Shown: positions 8,313 through 16,179 of the stretch, piece by piece
How the letters are laid out: each line of letters starts with the position of its first letter
Position numbering within the stretch: position 1 is the first letter of the stretch
NCBI RefSeq assembly: GCF_900113135.1
Contig: NZ_FOOH01000035.1
Location: forward strand, 1-32,427
Reading direction: 5' to 3'
DNA: 32,427 bases
Source: Salegentibacter agarivorans
GTDB taxonomy: Bacteria > Bacteroidota > Bacteroidia > Flavobacteriales > Flavobacteriaceae
The notes under the pieces: generated by a model
What the model was told of the DNA's origin: nothing
Databases searched by the model: none
The model's input: the letters and a program-made list of their open reading frames with translations, nothing else
Translations under genes and position numbers: made by a program

Positions 8313-9209
8313 GTGATTACACAAAAAAACTACGCAGCTATAGATATAGGTTCCAACGCCGTAAGGCTGCTGGTTTCTACCATTACAGAACAAAAAGGTA
8401 GGGAAGAAACCGATTTTAGGAAAACCTCCCTGGTGAGGGTTCCTATTAGACTTGGAGAAGATGTATTTAAAGAAAGTATTATTTCTGAGAAGAATATAGA
8501 ACGAATGGTAGATACCATGCAAGCTTTTAATCTTCTAATGAAATCTCACGGAATTGAAAAATATAAAGCCTGTGCTACCTCGGCTATGCGGGAAGCTAAA
8601 AATGGAGCAGAGGTTGTTGAAAAAATTAAAGCAAAAACAGGGGTAGAAATTGAAATTATAGACGGTAACCACGAAGCTGCAATAATTGCTGCTACAGATT
8701 TGCATGAACTTATTAAAAACGATTGTAATTATTTATATGTTGATGTTGGGGGCGGGAGCACTGAATATACTCTCTATAGTGGCGGAAAAACCGTGGCGTC
8801 AAGATCTTTTAAAATTGGTACTGTACGCCTTTTAAATAATTTAGTTGAAGATGGCACCTGGGAAGAGATGGAAAAATGGGTTAGGGAAACCACAAAGCCT
8901 TATAAGGATATAGATCTTATTGGTTCTGGTGGGAACATTAATAATATTTTTAAAACCAGCGGAAAAAAAGAAGGAAAACCCTTAAGCCTGGCATATATTA
9001 AAAAATACAATGAATTGCTAAATTCTTTAAGCTACGAGGAACGTGTTATGGACCTTAAACTAAAAAGTGACCGTGCAGATGTGATTATCCCGGCTTCTAA
9101 GATTTATTTAAGTTCTATGAAGTGGGCCAGAGCCGATAATATTTTCGTACCAAAAATAGGACTGGCCGATGGGATTATAAAATCACTTTACAACGGTAAT
9201 AATAACTAA
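8313..9209 (+). CDS. ppx: Exopolyphosphatase, Ppx/GppA family
   Basis: The 298-residue product is an actin/hsp70-fold phosphatase that removes terminal phosphates from polyphosphate or acts on pppGpp. Phosphate-1 motif AAIDIGSNAVRLLVS (residues 8-22), CATSAMREAKNG, and phosphate-2 motif LYVDVGGGSTEYTLY are clear, as is the late SGGNINNIF segment. It is the short form of about 300 residues without the C-terminal HD domain of E. coli Ppx. The start is GTG at 8313, since no in-frame ATG is near upstream and the motif-bearing N-terminus begins right after it. The adjacent ppk1 argues for polyphosphate as the substrate. A strong terminator follows. Confidence 0.93.
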   Translation: MITQKNYAAIDIGSNAVRLLVSTITEQKGREETDFRKTSLVRVPIRLGEDVFKESIISEKNIERMVDTMQAFNLLMKSHGIEKYKACATSAMREAKNGAEVVEKIKAKTGVEIEIIDGNHEAAIIAATDLHELIKNDCNYLYVDVGGGSTEYTLYSGGKTVASRSFKIGTVRLLNNLVEDGTWEEMEKWVRETTKPYKDIDLIGSGGNINNIFKTSGKKEGKPLSLAYIKKYNELLNSLSYEERVMDLKLKSDRADVIIPASKIYLSSMKWARADNIFVPKIGLADGIIKSLYNGNNN

Positions 9210-9220
9210 ATACCAAAATT

Positions 9221-9260
9221 AAAACCCGGATAAATCTTTACTTATCCGGGTTTTTTATTT
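9221..9260 (+). terminator. Bidirectional rho-independent terminator, ppx / miaE
   Basis: AAAACCCGGATAA (9221-9233) pairs perfectly over 13 bp with TTATCCGGGTTTT (9242-9254) around an 8-base loop and runs into a long T tract on the plus strand. It lies 11 bases after the ppx stop and 12 before the miaE stop. On the minus strand the arm ends in TTTTAATTTTGG, so it can serve the convergent dnaX-miaE transcript too. Confidence 0.93.
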
Positions 9261-9266
9261 TTTCAA

Positions 9267-9848
9267 TTAACCGTGAATGGTTTTATCTTTACTGAGGTCT
9301 TTCATTATTTCAGCTTCAAAATCGAGTAATTCTTCCCATTTTTTATCTACTTCTGCTCGCTCCCCATATTTTCTGGCAAACTTTAAAAACATTGTATAAT
9401 GGTTGGCTTCACTAATCATTAATTTATGATAAAATTCAGCGAGTTCCTCATCTTTTAATTCTTCTGAAAGCAACCTGAAACGTTCACAGCTTCTGGCTTC
9501 AATTAATCCTGCGATTAAAAGCCTGTGAATTAACTGCGTGGTTCTGCTACCGCCTTTTGGAAAAAAACTAAGTAGTTTAATTACATATTCATCTTTTCTA
9601 TCTCTTCCTAAAACAAATCCGCGTTTTAGCAACTGCTCGTGTACCATTTTAAAATGGCCCATTTCTTCCCTGGATAAAGCGATCATTTCATCTACCAATT
9701 CGGTATATTCTGGGAAAGAAACAATTAAGGAAATTGCTGTTGAAGCTGCTTTTTGTTCGCAATAAGCATGGTCTACAAGAATATCTTCAATATTTTTTTC
9801 GGCTATATTTGCCCAGCGCGGGTCTGTGGGAAGTTTTAGTCCTAGCAT
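9267..9848 (-). CDS. miaE: tRNA-(ms2io6A)-hydroxylase MiaE
   Basis: The 193-residue product is a ferritin-like di-iron monooxygenase that hydroxylates the isopentenyl group of ms2i6A at position 37 of tRNAs. The metal ligand pattern is complete: Glu31 in DHAYCEQKAAS, E62-x-x-H65 in REEMGHFKMVHE, Glu117 in IEARSCERF, and E147-x-x-H150 in SEANHY. Length is normal for the family. It starts two bases after the dnaX stop, so dnaX and miaE form one transcript with dnaX first, and both end at the shared hairpin at 9221-9254. Confidence 0.95.
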   Translation of the reverse strand: MLGLKLPTDPRWANIAEKNIEDILVDHAYCEQKAASTAISLIVSFPEYTELVDEMIALSREEMGHFKMVHEQLLKRGFVLGRDRKDEYVIKLLSFFPKGGSRTTQLIHRLLIAGLIEARSCERFRLLSEELKDEELAEFYHKLMISEANHYTMFLKFARKYGERAEVDKKWEELLDFEAEIMKDLSKDKTIHG

Positions 9849-9850
9849 AT

Positions 9851-11677
9851 CTATACGTCTAAATCAAATGTACTTCTAAGTTTATCTATTAAAGGATTTT
9901 TCTCCTTTAGTTTATTGTATTTTTCAATAGGAGTGAAGGCATATTTTTTTGCCGACTGCTCATTAACGTTAATTACCAACCTTATTTCGGTATTCTGAAG
10001 TTTTTGCTTCAGGTAAGACATCAATTTGTTTTGTTCCCGCTCCAGGTTAATCTTCATCGTTTCGTTGGGTAATTCTATAACAATTTGATTGTCTTCCTTG
10101 AGCTTGGGTAAATCGGTTTCAAGAATTGATGCGAGAATTTTCGAGCCCTGTTTTTTTATTCGTTTTACATAGTCATTCCAGGTGGCCTGCAATTGCGTTT
10201 CGCTGAATTCATTATTGAGCACCACGTTTTTTGTTGGAGCAGCTTCCTGTTGCCGCGCTTCTATTTCCCTTTTTTTCTGAATACTTTTTAAAGAAAGTCC
10301 TGAAACCTTTTCCTTTTTTATTTTAGGATCGGTTACCGGTTTTGGCTCTGGGGAAGGTGTAGCCGGTTTTTCCTGCTCTTCTTTGGCCTTTGGCACCATT
10401 GTCTCATCTGAATGATAATTGTCCTCTTTATCATCGGCACAGTGGCTATCTGGAGTTTTATTTTCTCCTGTAGGTAACTGACTTTCCTTTGGGGCTTCAG
10501 TTGCAGTTTCTCCGTGTTCATTCTCGCGCACTATACTTTTTTCTTCTGAAGAAAGCGCGTTAGGTTGTTTTTCAAAAACCGAAGCGGGAATTATTGACTG
10601 ATCAAACTTTTTTTTTTCTCCATCAAAAGTGATAGAGGCAAGCTGCATTAGAGAAAGTTCAACCAATAAACGTTGGTTTTGGCTTGTTTTATATTTGAGA
10701 TCGCACTCATTGGCCAGATCTATCGCTTTAATTAAAAATTGATGATCGGTTTTGGAAGCCTGCTCAAAATAGCGGGCTTTAGTTTGCTCTCCAACTTCTA
10801 AAAGCTGTATTGTTTTTTGATCCTTGCAGACTAAAAGATCCCTGAAATGCGAAGCCAAACCGCTAATAAAATGGTGACCGTCAAATCCGCTGGAAAGGAT
10901 CTCATTGTAACTCAGTAGCAATTGCGGAATATTATTACTTAAAATAAGATCGGTAACCTTAATATAAGTATCGTAGTCGAGAACATTCAGGTTTTCTGTA
11001 ACTGCCTGCCGGGTTAGATCTTTTCCGCTAAAACTAACAACCCTGTCGTAAATAGAAAGAGCATCCCGCATAGCACCATCGGCTTTTTGCGCAATAATAT
11101 TTAATGCATCTTCCTCGGCATTTACACCTTCCTGTTGCGCTATATATCCCAAATAATTTTTAGCATCGCTTACCGTGATTCTTTTAAAATCGAAGATCTG
11201 GCACCGAGAAAGTATGGTGGGGATTATTTTATGTTTTTCAGTAGTAGCCAGAATAAAAATAGCGTGCTGGGGCGGTTCTTCTAAAGTTTTCAGAAAAGCA
11301 TTAAAGGCTGACTGAGAGAGCATGTGCACCTCATCAATAATATATACTTTATACTTCCCAACTTGCGGCGGAATCCTAACCTGGTCTATCAAATTTCTGA
11401 TATCGTCTACCGAGTTGTTAGAAGCGGCATCGAGTTCAAAAATATTAAAAGCAAAATCCTCATCGGGGCTTTGAGTACCATCGTGGTTAATCATTTTTGC
11501 CAGGATACGGGCGCAGGTGGTTTTTCCCACACCACGAGGTCCTGTAAATAGAAGGGCCTGGGCGAGGTGATTGTGTTCAATGGCGTTTTTTAAGGTATTT
11601 GTGATGGCTTGTTGCCCTACCACATCTTTAAAAGTTTGTGGGCGGTACTTACGAGCTGATACTATAAAATGTTCCAT
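9851..11677 (-). CDS. dnaX: DNA polymerase III subunit gamma/tau
   Basis: The 608-residue product is the clamp-loader ATPase of the replicase. It has Walker A GPRGVGKTT (46-54), Walker B with DEVH (115-118), LEEPP, ATTEKHK and the SRC motif near 157-159, followed by the collar domain to about residue 350. The four-Cys zinc module normally found between Walker A and ELDAASNNSVDDIR is absent; only about 20 residues stand there, which I recall as normal in this family. After residue 352 a ten-A run (10617-10608) encodes EKKK. Slipping into either other frame meets a stop at once, so a short gamma form of about 358 residues is likely. A charged, low-complexity linker (about 370-470) then leads to the tau-specific C-terminal domain. 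ATG at 11677; miaE follows. Confidence 0.97.
   Translation of the reverse strand: MEHFIVSARKYRPQTFKDVVGQQAITNTLKNAIEHNHLAQALLFTGPRGVGKTTCARILAKMINHDGTQSPDEDFAFNIFELDAASNNSVDDIRNLIDQVRIPPQVGKYKVYIIDEVHMLSQSAFNAFLKTLEEPPQHAIFILATTEKHKIIPTILSRCQIFDFKRITVSDAKNYLGYIAQQEGVNAEEDALNIIAQKADGAMRDALSIYDRVVSFSGKDLTRQAVTENLNVLDYDTYIKVTDLILSNNIPQLLLSYNEILSSGFDGHHFISGLASHFRDLLVCKDQKTIQLLEVGEQTKARYFEQASKTDHQFLIKAIDLANECDLKYKTSQNQRLLVELSLMQLASITFDGEKKKFDQSIIPASVFEKQPNALSSEEKSIVRENEHGETATEAPKESQLPTGENKTPDSHCADDKEDNYHSDETMVPKAKEEQEKPATPSPEPKPVTDPKIKKEKVSGLSLKSIQKKREIEARQQEAAPTKNVVLNNEFSETQLQATWNDYVKRIKKQGSKILASILETDLPKLKEDNQIVIELPNETMKINLEREQNKLMSYLKQKLQNTEIRLVINVNEQSAKKYAFTPIEKYNKLKEKNPLIDKLRSTFDLDV
10607..10618 (-). 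promoter_or_regulatory. Candidate slippage site in dnaX (A10 run)
   Basis: On the coding strand the codons for residues 354-357 read GAA AAA AAA AAG, giving ten consecutive A (10617-10608). A minus-one shift yields AAA GTT TGA, stopping after one extra residue. A plus-one shift yields AGT TTG ATC AGT CAA TAA. The site lies exactly at the end of the clamp-loader core. Homopolymer slippage in dnaX to make gamma is established in Thermus (nine A), and ribosomal frameshifting in E. coli. Its use here is inference. Confidence 0.6.
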
Positions 11678-11694
11678 TGAAATTTATTGAACTA

Positions 11695-11702
11695 CAAATA
11701 TA
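11695..11702 (-). promoter_or_regulatory. dnaX-miaE promoter, -7 element
   Basis: The minus strand reads TATATTTG, a perfect TAnnTTTG match, 17 bases before the dnaX ATG. A TTA stands 20 bases further upstream where TTG would be expected. The predicted 5' leader is very short. Confidence 0.6.
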
Positions 11703-11800
11703 AAAATAGCCTCCATAAGTTCTAAGGCAATCGCTTATATTTTTAAACAATTAAAGCTAAGAAATCAACATTTTTTTAATCACGAAACTTTCTAAAAAAC

Positions 11801-11808
11801 TACCTTTG
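11801..11808 (+). promoter_or_regulatory. rnpB promoter, -7 element
   Basis: TACCTTTG matches TAnnTTTG and ends five bases before the base-paired 5' end of the RNase P RNA, which is the right spacing for transcription to begin at the mature end. No clear TTG is visible at the -33 position. Confidence 0.65.
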
Positions 11809-11812
11809 CACC

Positions 11813-12144
11813 AAGCAGGCCGCCTTATCGCCAACGAATTTATTCGATGGAGGAAATTCCGGACACCAAAGGGCGGCATAGTGGGTAACACCCATCGGTT
11901 CCGTTTCGGTTTTCCGAGGCGGGATCAGGACTAGTGCAACAGAAAGAATGTACAGGTAATGCTGTAGTGAAATCAGGTAAACTCTATGCGGTGCAATGCC
12001 ATGTAAACCGGTGTTTGCAAGCGGCTCGCTTGCTACCGGAGGGTAGGCAGCTAAAGGTTTTTGGCAACAAAAACCGGAGATAAATGATAAGGGGAACCCC
12101 GGTTAACGGGAGGAACAGAATCCGGATTACAGGCCTGCTTTTTT
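11813..12144 (+). ncRNA. rnpB: RNase P RNA (bacterial class A)
   Basis: About 330 bases make up the catalytic RNA of ribonuclease P, which trims tRNA 5' leaders. The ends pair as helix P1: AAGCAGGCC (11813-11821) with GGCCTGCTT (12132-12140). The universal core strand GGAGGAAATTCCGGACACC-like segment begins near 11849 and its P4 partner ACAGAATCCGG lies at 12115-12125, just before the 3' arm. GGGTAACACCC-type and other hairpins fill the middle. The P1 3' arm runs straight into T6 (12139-12144), so P1 likely doubles as the terminator hairpin. The T run overlaps the stop codon of the convergent gene. Confidence 0.96.
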
Positions 12145-12514
12145 ATAATAATGTCTTTGCCCACGCCCGGGCTTCGTCCATATGGGAAAAGATATCAAAA
12201 GGAACCGGAGAAAATTGTTTTTCAAAATTAGCCACCTGTAAGGCTTCATATCGCTGACTTACTATAGCTATTCCCAATAAATTTTTCACGTCTTTTAATT
12301 CAAAATAAATCGTTGGATTTACATTGTAATTATTCTTCCGGTCTGATACATAAACAAAATCTGCACCTTCATAAACCTCATTGCATATTTTTAGAATTTG
12401 TTCTACGTGTTCAATTTCAAAAACTACATCGTCTTTTACTTCAGAAATAACTATCCCTTCATAAAAATTTAAAATAATATCAACAAGCTCAATCCTTTTT
12501 ATCCTATCCGTCAT
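12143..12514 (-). CDS. SpoIIAA/STAS-like small protein
   Basis: The 123-residue product has an alternating beta/alpha pattern. It begins RIELVDIILNFYEGIVISEVKDDVVFEIEHVEQIL, has a central beta strand DFVYVSDRKNNYNVNP, then GIAIVSQRYEALQVANFEKQF and ends with the amphipathic HMDEARAWAKTLL. This shape and the C-terminal EARAWAKTLL-type helix resemble SpoIIAA-like (STAS-related) proteins that are common in Flavobacteriaceae. Their role is unknown; STAS domains act as signalling or ligand-binding switches. The stop codon overlaps the rnpB T run at 12143-12144. It lies 47 bases after rsmD on the same strand, with a small hairpin (AGCCC/GGGCT near 12531-12544) between. Confidence 0.6.
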   Translation of the reverse strand: MTDRIKRIELVDIILNFYEGIVISEVKDDVVFEIEHVEQILKICNEVYEGADFVYVSDRKNNYNVNPTIYFELKDVKNLLGIAIVSQRYEALQVANFEKQFSPVPFDIFSHMDEARAWAKTLL

Positions 12515-12561
12515 ACCATCAAATTTCTAAGCCCAACAGGGCTGTAATTCTTCAGCAGAAA

Positions 12562-13104
12562 TTATTCTGCATTCTCAAAAAAACTAAAAACTGAACCTCC
12601 ATAGCGACGCCCTTCTTTAAAGTTGGGAAGATCGGAAAGATCGGTGTGTTTAGAGTGTTCAATAATTAATTGACCATTTGGATTAAGTAGGTTTTTGTCG
12701 AAAACTAGTTCTGGAATTTTCAGGAATTTTTCTTTTTCAAAATCATAAGGTGGGTCGGCAAAAATAATATCTGCCTTTACAAAAGCTTTTTCAAGAAATT
12801 TAAAGACATCACTTTTAATAGTTGTAATATTTAAATCTAATTCCTGGGCTGTTTTTTTTATGAATTTCACGCAGTCAAAATTAGCATCAACAGCGGTTAC
12901 TTCCTTGCTTCCGCGTGAAGCAAATTCATAGGCAATATTACCAGTTCCCGAAAAAAGATCAAGGATGCTTAATTGTGAAAACTGAAAATTATTATTCAGG
13001 ATATTGAAAAGGGCTTCCTTAGACATATCGGTAGTAGGGCGTACTGGTAGCTTTTTTGGAGCCATCAATCTTTTTCCTTTATGTGTTCCTGAAATTATTC
13101 TCAT
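12562..13104 (-). CDS. rsmD: 16S rRNA (guanine(966)-N(2))-methyltransferase RsmD
   Basis: The 180-residue product is an AdoMet-dependent methyltransferase that modifies G966 of 16S rRNA in the small subunit. The N-terminal MRIISGTHKGKRL and VRPTTDMSKEALFNIL are family signatures. DLFSGTGN (49-56) is the AdoMet-binding motif I, AVDAN follows as motif II, and ADPPYDF (DPPY at 117-120) is the catalytic N6/N2-methylase motif. The start codon overlaps the stop of the DUF3822 gene as ATGA, so translation is coupled. Confidence 0.95.
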   Translation of the reverse strand: MRIISGTHKGKRLMAPKKLPVRPTTDMSKEALFNILNNNFQFSQLSILDLFSGTGNIAYEFASRGSKEVTAVDANFDCVKFIKKTAQELDLNITTIKSDVFKFLEKAFVKADIIFADPPYDFEKEKFLKIPELVFDKNLLNPNGQLIIEHSKHTDLSDLPNFKEGRRYGGSVFSFFENAE

Positions 13105-13919
13105 TTAAATGACTTTAGTAATACATATTCTTCCAGCTGATTTAAGCCGGTAAGTTCTTTTTCCAGATTTAAGCTGAAATCGGTTTCCAAAAGTTCCACG
13201 TGCTTAATATAATCAAACGCGATTTTAAACAAAGGAGAAGCTTTGCTAATAGCTCCCAGCAATATCAGCCTGAATTTTTCCGGGTCTAAATTAAGTTGTT
13301 CAGCAGTGAAGAGAATATAATATAAAAAATCTTCTTTTTCGGTAAAACTGAAAGAATTACACAACAGGAGTTCACCATTTTCTATCAAAACCAGCTCAAA
13401 CTGCTTATTTTTTATATGTGCAAACATTTGAGGACGCTCAGCTTTTGGTAATTTTAGCAAATTTTCGACTAAAACCGTGTTGAGATGCTGGTATTCAAAT
13501 TCTCCAAATTTCTCAAAAAAGAAATTAATGATATTAGTATATGGAATATAAACATTAATAATCCCTGTATCCACAATTTCCTCGTGGGCAATGAAATCGG
13601 TTTTAAGAATTTTGGTGTTGAATTTTAAATAATCTGAAGCATTTTCTTCTTTAAATAAAGTTGCAGGAACCAAAGTGGCAAGTGCATTATCAAAAATAAG
13701 TTTTACTTGTGTGGCTTCAGCAATGCTTTTTTCTTCAGCATATATTTTTTGAATTTCTTCAAGCAGTTTCACAGGATCTACCTGTTGCGAAAAACGGATT
13801 TTCTTGAATTGTACCACTTTATTTTCAGCAGAATTTAGGGTACAAAAAGAAAGTCCATCCAGGGAAACCTGAATGGACAGTTCTAAATTTAATTGTTTTT
13901 TGCTATTATTCGTCGCCAT
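13101..13919 (-). CDS. DUF3822 family protein
   Basis: The frame can be opened at a TTG (13967), but ATG at 13919 gives the natural MATNNSKKQLNLELSIQ start and a 272-residue protein. The start overlaps the end of the upstream gene by 14 bases. The sequence matches the DUF3822 type known only from Bacteroidota: LSIQVSLDGLSFCTLNS near the N-terminus, a VPATLF segment, YIPYTNIINFFFEKFGEFEYQH in the middle and a LYYILFTAEQLNLDP segment. The fold is thought to be related to actin-like ATPases such as pilus assembly proteins, which I regard as uncertain. It sits in a membrane-protein/DUF3822/rsmD operon; function unknown. Confidence 0.85.
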   Translation of the reverse strand: MATNNSKKQLNLELSIQVSLDGLSFCTLNSAENKVVQFKKIRFSQQVDPVKLLEEIQKIYAEEKSIAEATQVKLIFDNALATLVPATLFKEENASDYLKFNTKILKTDFIAHEEIVDTGIINVYIPYTNIINFFFEKFGEFEYQHLNTVLVENLLKLPKAERPQMFAHIKNKQFELVLIENGELLLCNSFSFTEKEDFLYYILFTAEQLNLDPEKFRLILLGAISKASPLFKIAFDYIKHVELLETDFSLNLEKELTGLNQLEEYVLLKSFK

Positions 13920-14556
13920 ATTGGGTTGGCCAGTTTCCTTTTGTGTTAACCTCTTCCAGAGAGCCAACGTTAATGTAACGACCGTTAATATCGTCTACAG
14001 ATTGTACCTGGTTTTGTTGCAAAATAAGCTCTTTATCTAAACCTTGCAATACAACACTTTTAGCTACTCTTGCTCTAAAAACCGGAATTTCTGAATTTCC
14101 TTTTGTAATTGTACCTGCATCCAGCTCAAATTTAGCATCTACATCATCAACCGGTACATTAATCATATTGGTATAACGCTCTTTATTTCCTTTAAATAAT
14201 GAATCTTTAACAGAAACAAAACCAAGCGTATCAACAATTACTTTTTCAATATATTCGTCTACACCATACTGTTTTCTGTATTCCTCATCTAATACAGTAG
14301 TATCACGACGTTGGGTAATTGCAAATTCTGCAGTATCTAAAAATCCTACTAATTTATCAAAATCATCCTGGAAAGTCCCCACAATTTCTTTGTGAGCTAA
14401 TTCTGCATTACGAATATCCTTTAAGTTTTCAACTACTTTGGCATAACGCTTTTCTTTAATTTTATTAAACTGAATTGGTTCGTAAACAGCATTAAAGGTA
14501 AGGTAGGCTAAACCAATAATAACCACCCAAAGAAGTAATTGAATTGCAAGTCTCAT
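13906..14556 (-). CDS. Membrane-anchored protein of unknown function
   Basis: The 216-residue product has one N-terminal membrane helix (about residues 3-23, LAIQLLLWVVIIGLAYLTFNAVY), followed by a large, charged, probably periplasmic domain. That domain starts with a helical, coiled-coil-like part (KIKEKRYAKVVENLKDIRNAELAHKEIVGTF), an arrangement seen in pilin-like and inner-membrane assembly proteins. No enzyme motif is visible. It is the first gene of a four-gene minus-strand run, and its 3' end overlaps DUF3822 by 14 bases, so the two products may work together. Conserved in flavobacteria as far as I can judge. Confidence 0.75.
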   Translation of the reverse strand: MRLAIQLLLWVVIIGLAYLTFNAVYEPIQFNKIKEKRYAKVVENLKDIRNAELAHKEIVGTFQDDFDKLVGFLDTAEFAITQRRDTTVLDEEYRKQYGVDEYIEKVIVDTLGFVSVKDSLFKGNKERYTNMINVPVDDVDAKFELDAGTITKGNSEIPVFRARVAKSVVLQGLDKELILQQNQVQSVDDINGRYINVGSLEEVNTKGNWPTQYGDE

Positions 14557-14596
14557 GCTTTCTAAATTTTGTTTTAAAATTACTAGTGTTTCACGA

Positions 14597-14604
14597 CAAA
14601 TCTA
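14597..14604 (-). promoter_or_regulatory. Promoter -7 element for the membrane protein-DUF3822-rsmD operon
   Basis: The minus strand reads TAGATTTG, a TAnnTTTG match, about 40 bases before the ATG at 14556. No exact TTG lies at the -33 distance. A divergent match for the helicase gene lies 50 bases away. Confidence 0.5.
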
Positions 14605-14650
14605 CAATTTTTTTTTATTCGTAAAAGTTTCTTCCGTAAAAATCCATTCC

Positions 14651-14658
14651 TATCTTTG
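14651..14658 (+). promoter_or_regulatory. Promoter -7 element for the helicase gene
   Basis: TATCTTTG matches TAnnTTTG and ends 18 bases before ATG at 14677. It overlaps an upstream in-frame TTG at 14656, which argues strongly against that TTG as the translation start. Confidence 0.55.
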
Positions 14659-14676
14659 ATTTTTGATAAATCTTCT

Positions 14677-16113
14677 ATGGAAAATCTTGATGCTTCCAAA
14701 TTTTATAAACTTCTTTTAAGCGATCTGGGTTTTACGGCTAAAGCAGGGCAGGATCTTGCTTTACAACAACTTTCCCGGTTTGTTTTAAACAATAATAAAG
14801 ATGAACTTTTTGTGCTGAAAGGCTTTGCCGGAACTGGTAAAACCACGATTATCAGTACCCTGGTGAAAAATCTCTGGCAAATTAAAAAATCTGGAGTTTT
14901 ATTGGCACCTACGGGAAGAGCGGCGAAAGTGATTTCTAATTATTCTAAAAAAGAAGCTTTTACCATTCACAAAAAGATCTATTTTCCGAAGAAAAGTGGC
15001 GGGAGCGGAGTACAATTTGTGCTTCAACCCAATAAACACAAAAACAGTATTTTTATTGTAGATGAAGCTTCAATGATCTCTGATACGCCTACAAATTCCA
15101 AATTAATGGAAAATGGAAGCTTGTTAGACGATCTTATTCAGTTTGTATATTCAGGGCATAATTGCCAGCTTATCTTAATTGGGGATACCGCACAGCTTCC
15201 ACCGGTAAAGATGGAAATTAGCCCGGCACTGGAAGCTGAAAAACTTCAGTTTTCCTATAATAAAGAAGTGCATCATATTGAGTTAGACGAAGTGGTGAGG
15301 CAGGCTGAAGAAAGCGATATTTTGCTAAATGCCACTAAAATTAGGCAAAGCTTACAAGACGGTTTTTATGATAGTTTTCAGTTTGAAATCACTCCAAAAG
15401 CAGATGTAGTTAGATTACAGGATGGTTACGAAATTATGAATGCCATCGAGGAAAGTTATAATGAATTGGGAAACGAGGAAACCAGTCTTATTGTAAGATC
15501 TAATAAAAGGGCGAATTTGTATAACCAACAAATAAGGTCTAGAATTTTGTTCCAGGAAGAAGAAATTTCAGCCGGAGATTATCTTATGGTGGTAAAAAAT
15601 AATTATTTCTGGATAAAGCCAAATTCTGAAGCCGGGTTCATAGCTAACGGAGATATTGTAAAAGTCCTGGAAATTTTCGGAATAAAAGAGCTTTACGGGT
15701 TCCGGTTTGCCGAAGTACAGGTGCAAATGGTAGATTATCCTAAAATGCGTCCTTTTGAAACCGTAGTGATGTTAGATACACTTACCAGCAATACGCCGTC
15801 ACTTTCTTATGAAGAATCTAACCAACTGTACCAGGAAGTAATGAAAGATTATGAAGATGAAACTTCTAAATACAAGAAGTTTATGAAGGTGAAGAACAAT
15901 AAGTTTTTTAATGCCTTACAAATAAAGTTTTCTTACGCGATGACTTGTCATAAATCTCAAGGTGGGCAATGGAACACCGTTTTTATAGAACAACCTTACC
16001 TGCCAGAGGGCGTTGGCAAAGAATATTTAAGATGGCTTTATACTGCTGTAACAAGAGCAACCAATAAACTTTACCTCATAGGATTTAAAGATGATTTTTT
16101 CGTAAATAAATAA
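14677..16113 (+). CDS. RecD-like superfamily 1 DNA helicase
   Basis: The product (478 residues from ATG 14677) is an ATP-driven DNA helicase of the RecD/Dda (AAA_30 plus UvrD_C_2) type. Motif I is VLKGFAGTGKTTII, motif Ia LLAPTGRAAKVIS, motif II FIVDEASMIS, motif III LILIGDTAQLPPV. The C-terminal motifs V/VI read FSYAMTCHKSQGGQWNTVFIE and RWLYTAVTRATNKLYLIG. It is shorter than RecD proper and lacks RecBC neighbours, so it is probably a stand-alone helicase used in replication or repair. The ATG is chosen over TTG 14656 because a promoter element covers the TTG. kdsB follows after 66 bases. Confidence 0.92.
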   Translation: MENLDASKFYKLLLSDLGFTAKAGQDLALQQLSRFVLNNNKDELFVLKGFAGTGKTTIISTLVKNLWQIKKSGVLLAPTGRAAKVISNYSKKEAFTIHKKIYFPKKSGGSGVQFVLQPNKHKNSIFIVDEASMISDTPTNSKLMENGSLLDDLIQFVYSGHNCQLILIGDTAQLPPVKMEISPALEAEKLQFSYNKEVHHIELDEVVRQAEESDILLNATKIRQSLQDGFYDSFQFEITPKADVVRLQDGYEIMNAIEESYNELGNEETSLIVRSNKRANLYNQQIRSRILFQEEEISAGDYLMVVKNNYFWIKPNSEAGFIANGDIVKVLEIFGIKELYGFRFAEVQVQMVDYPKMRPFETVVMLDTLTSNTPSLSYEESNQLYQEVMKDYEDETSKYKKFMKVKNNKFFNALQIKFSYAMTCHKSQGGQWNTVFIEQPYLPEGVGKEYLRWLYTAVTRATNKLYLIGFKDDFFVNK

Positions 16114-16179
16114 CTTTTTCACTTGCGTTAATTCAAATTTTAAAACTTAAATTTAACCTCCAAAAATTAATAATTTCCA

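Noticed and set aside
14656-14676. TTG start for the helicase gene, adding seven residues
   Set aside because: The TTG overlaps a good TAnnTTTG promoter element, and an ATG follows at 14677.
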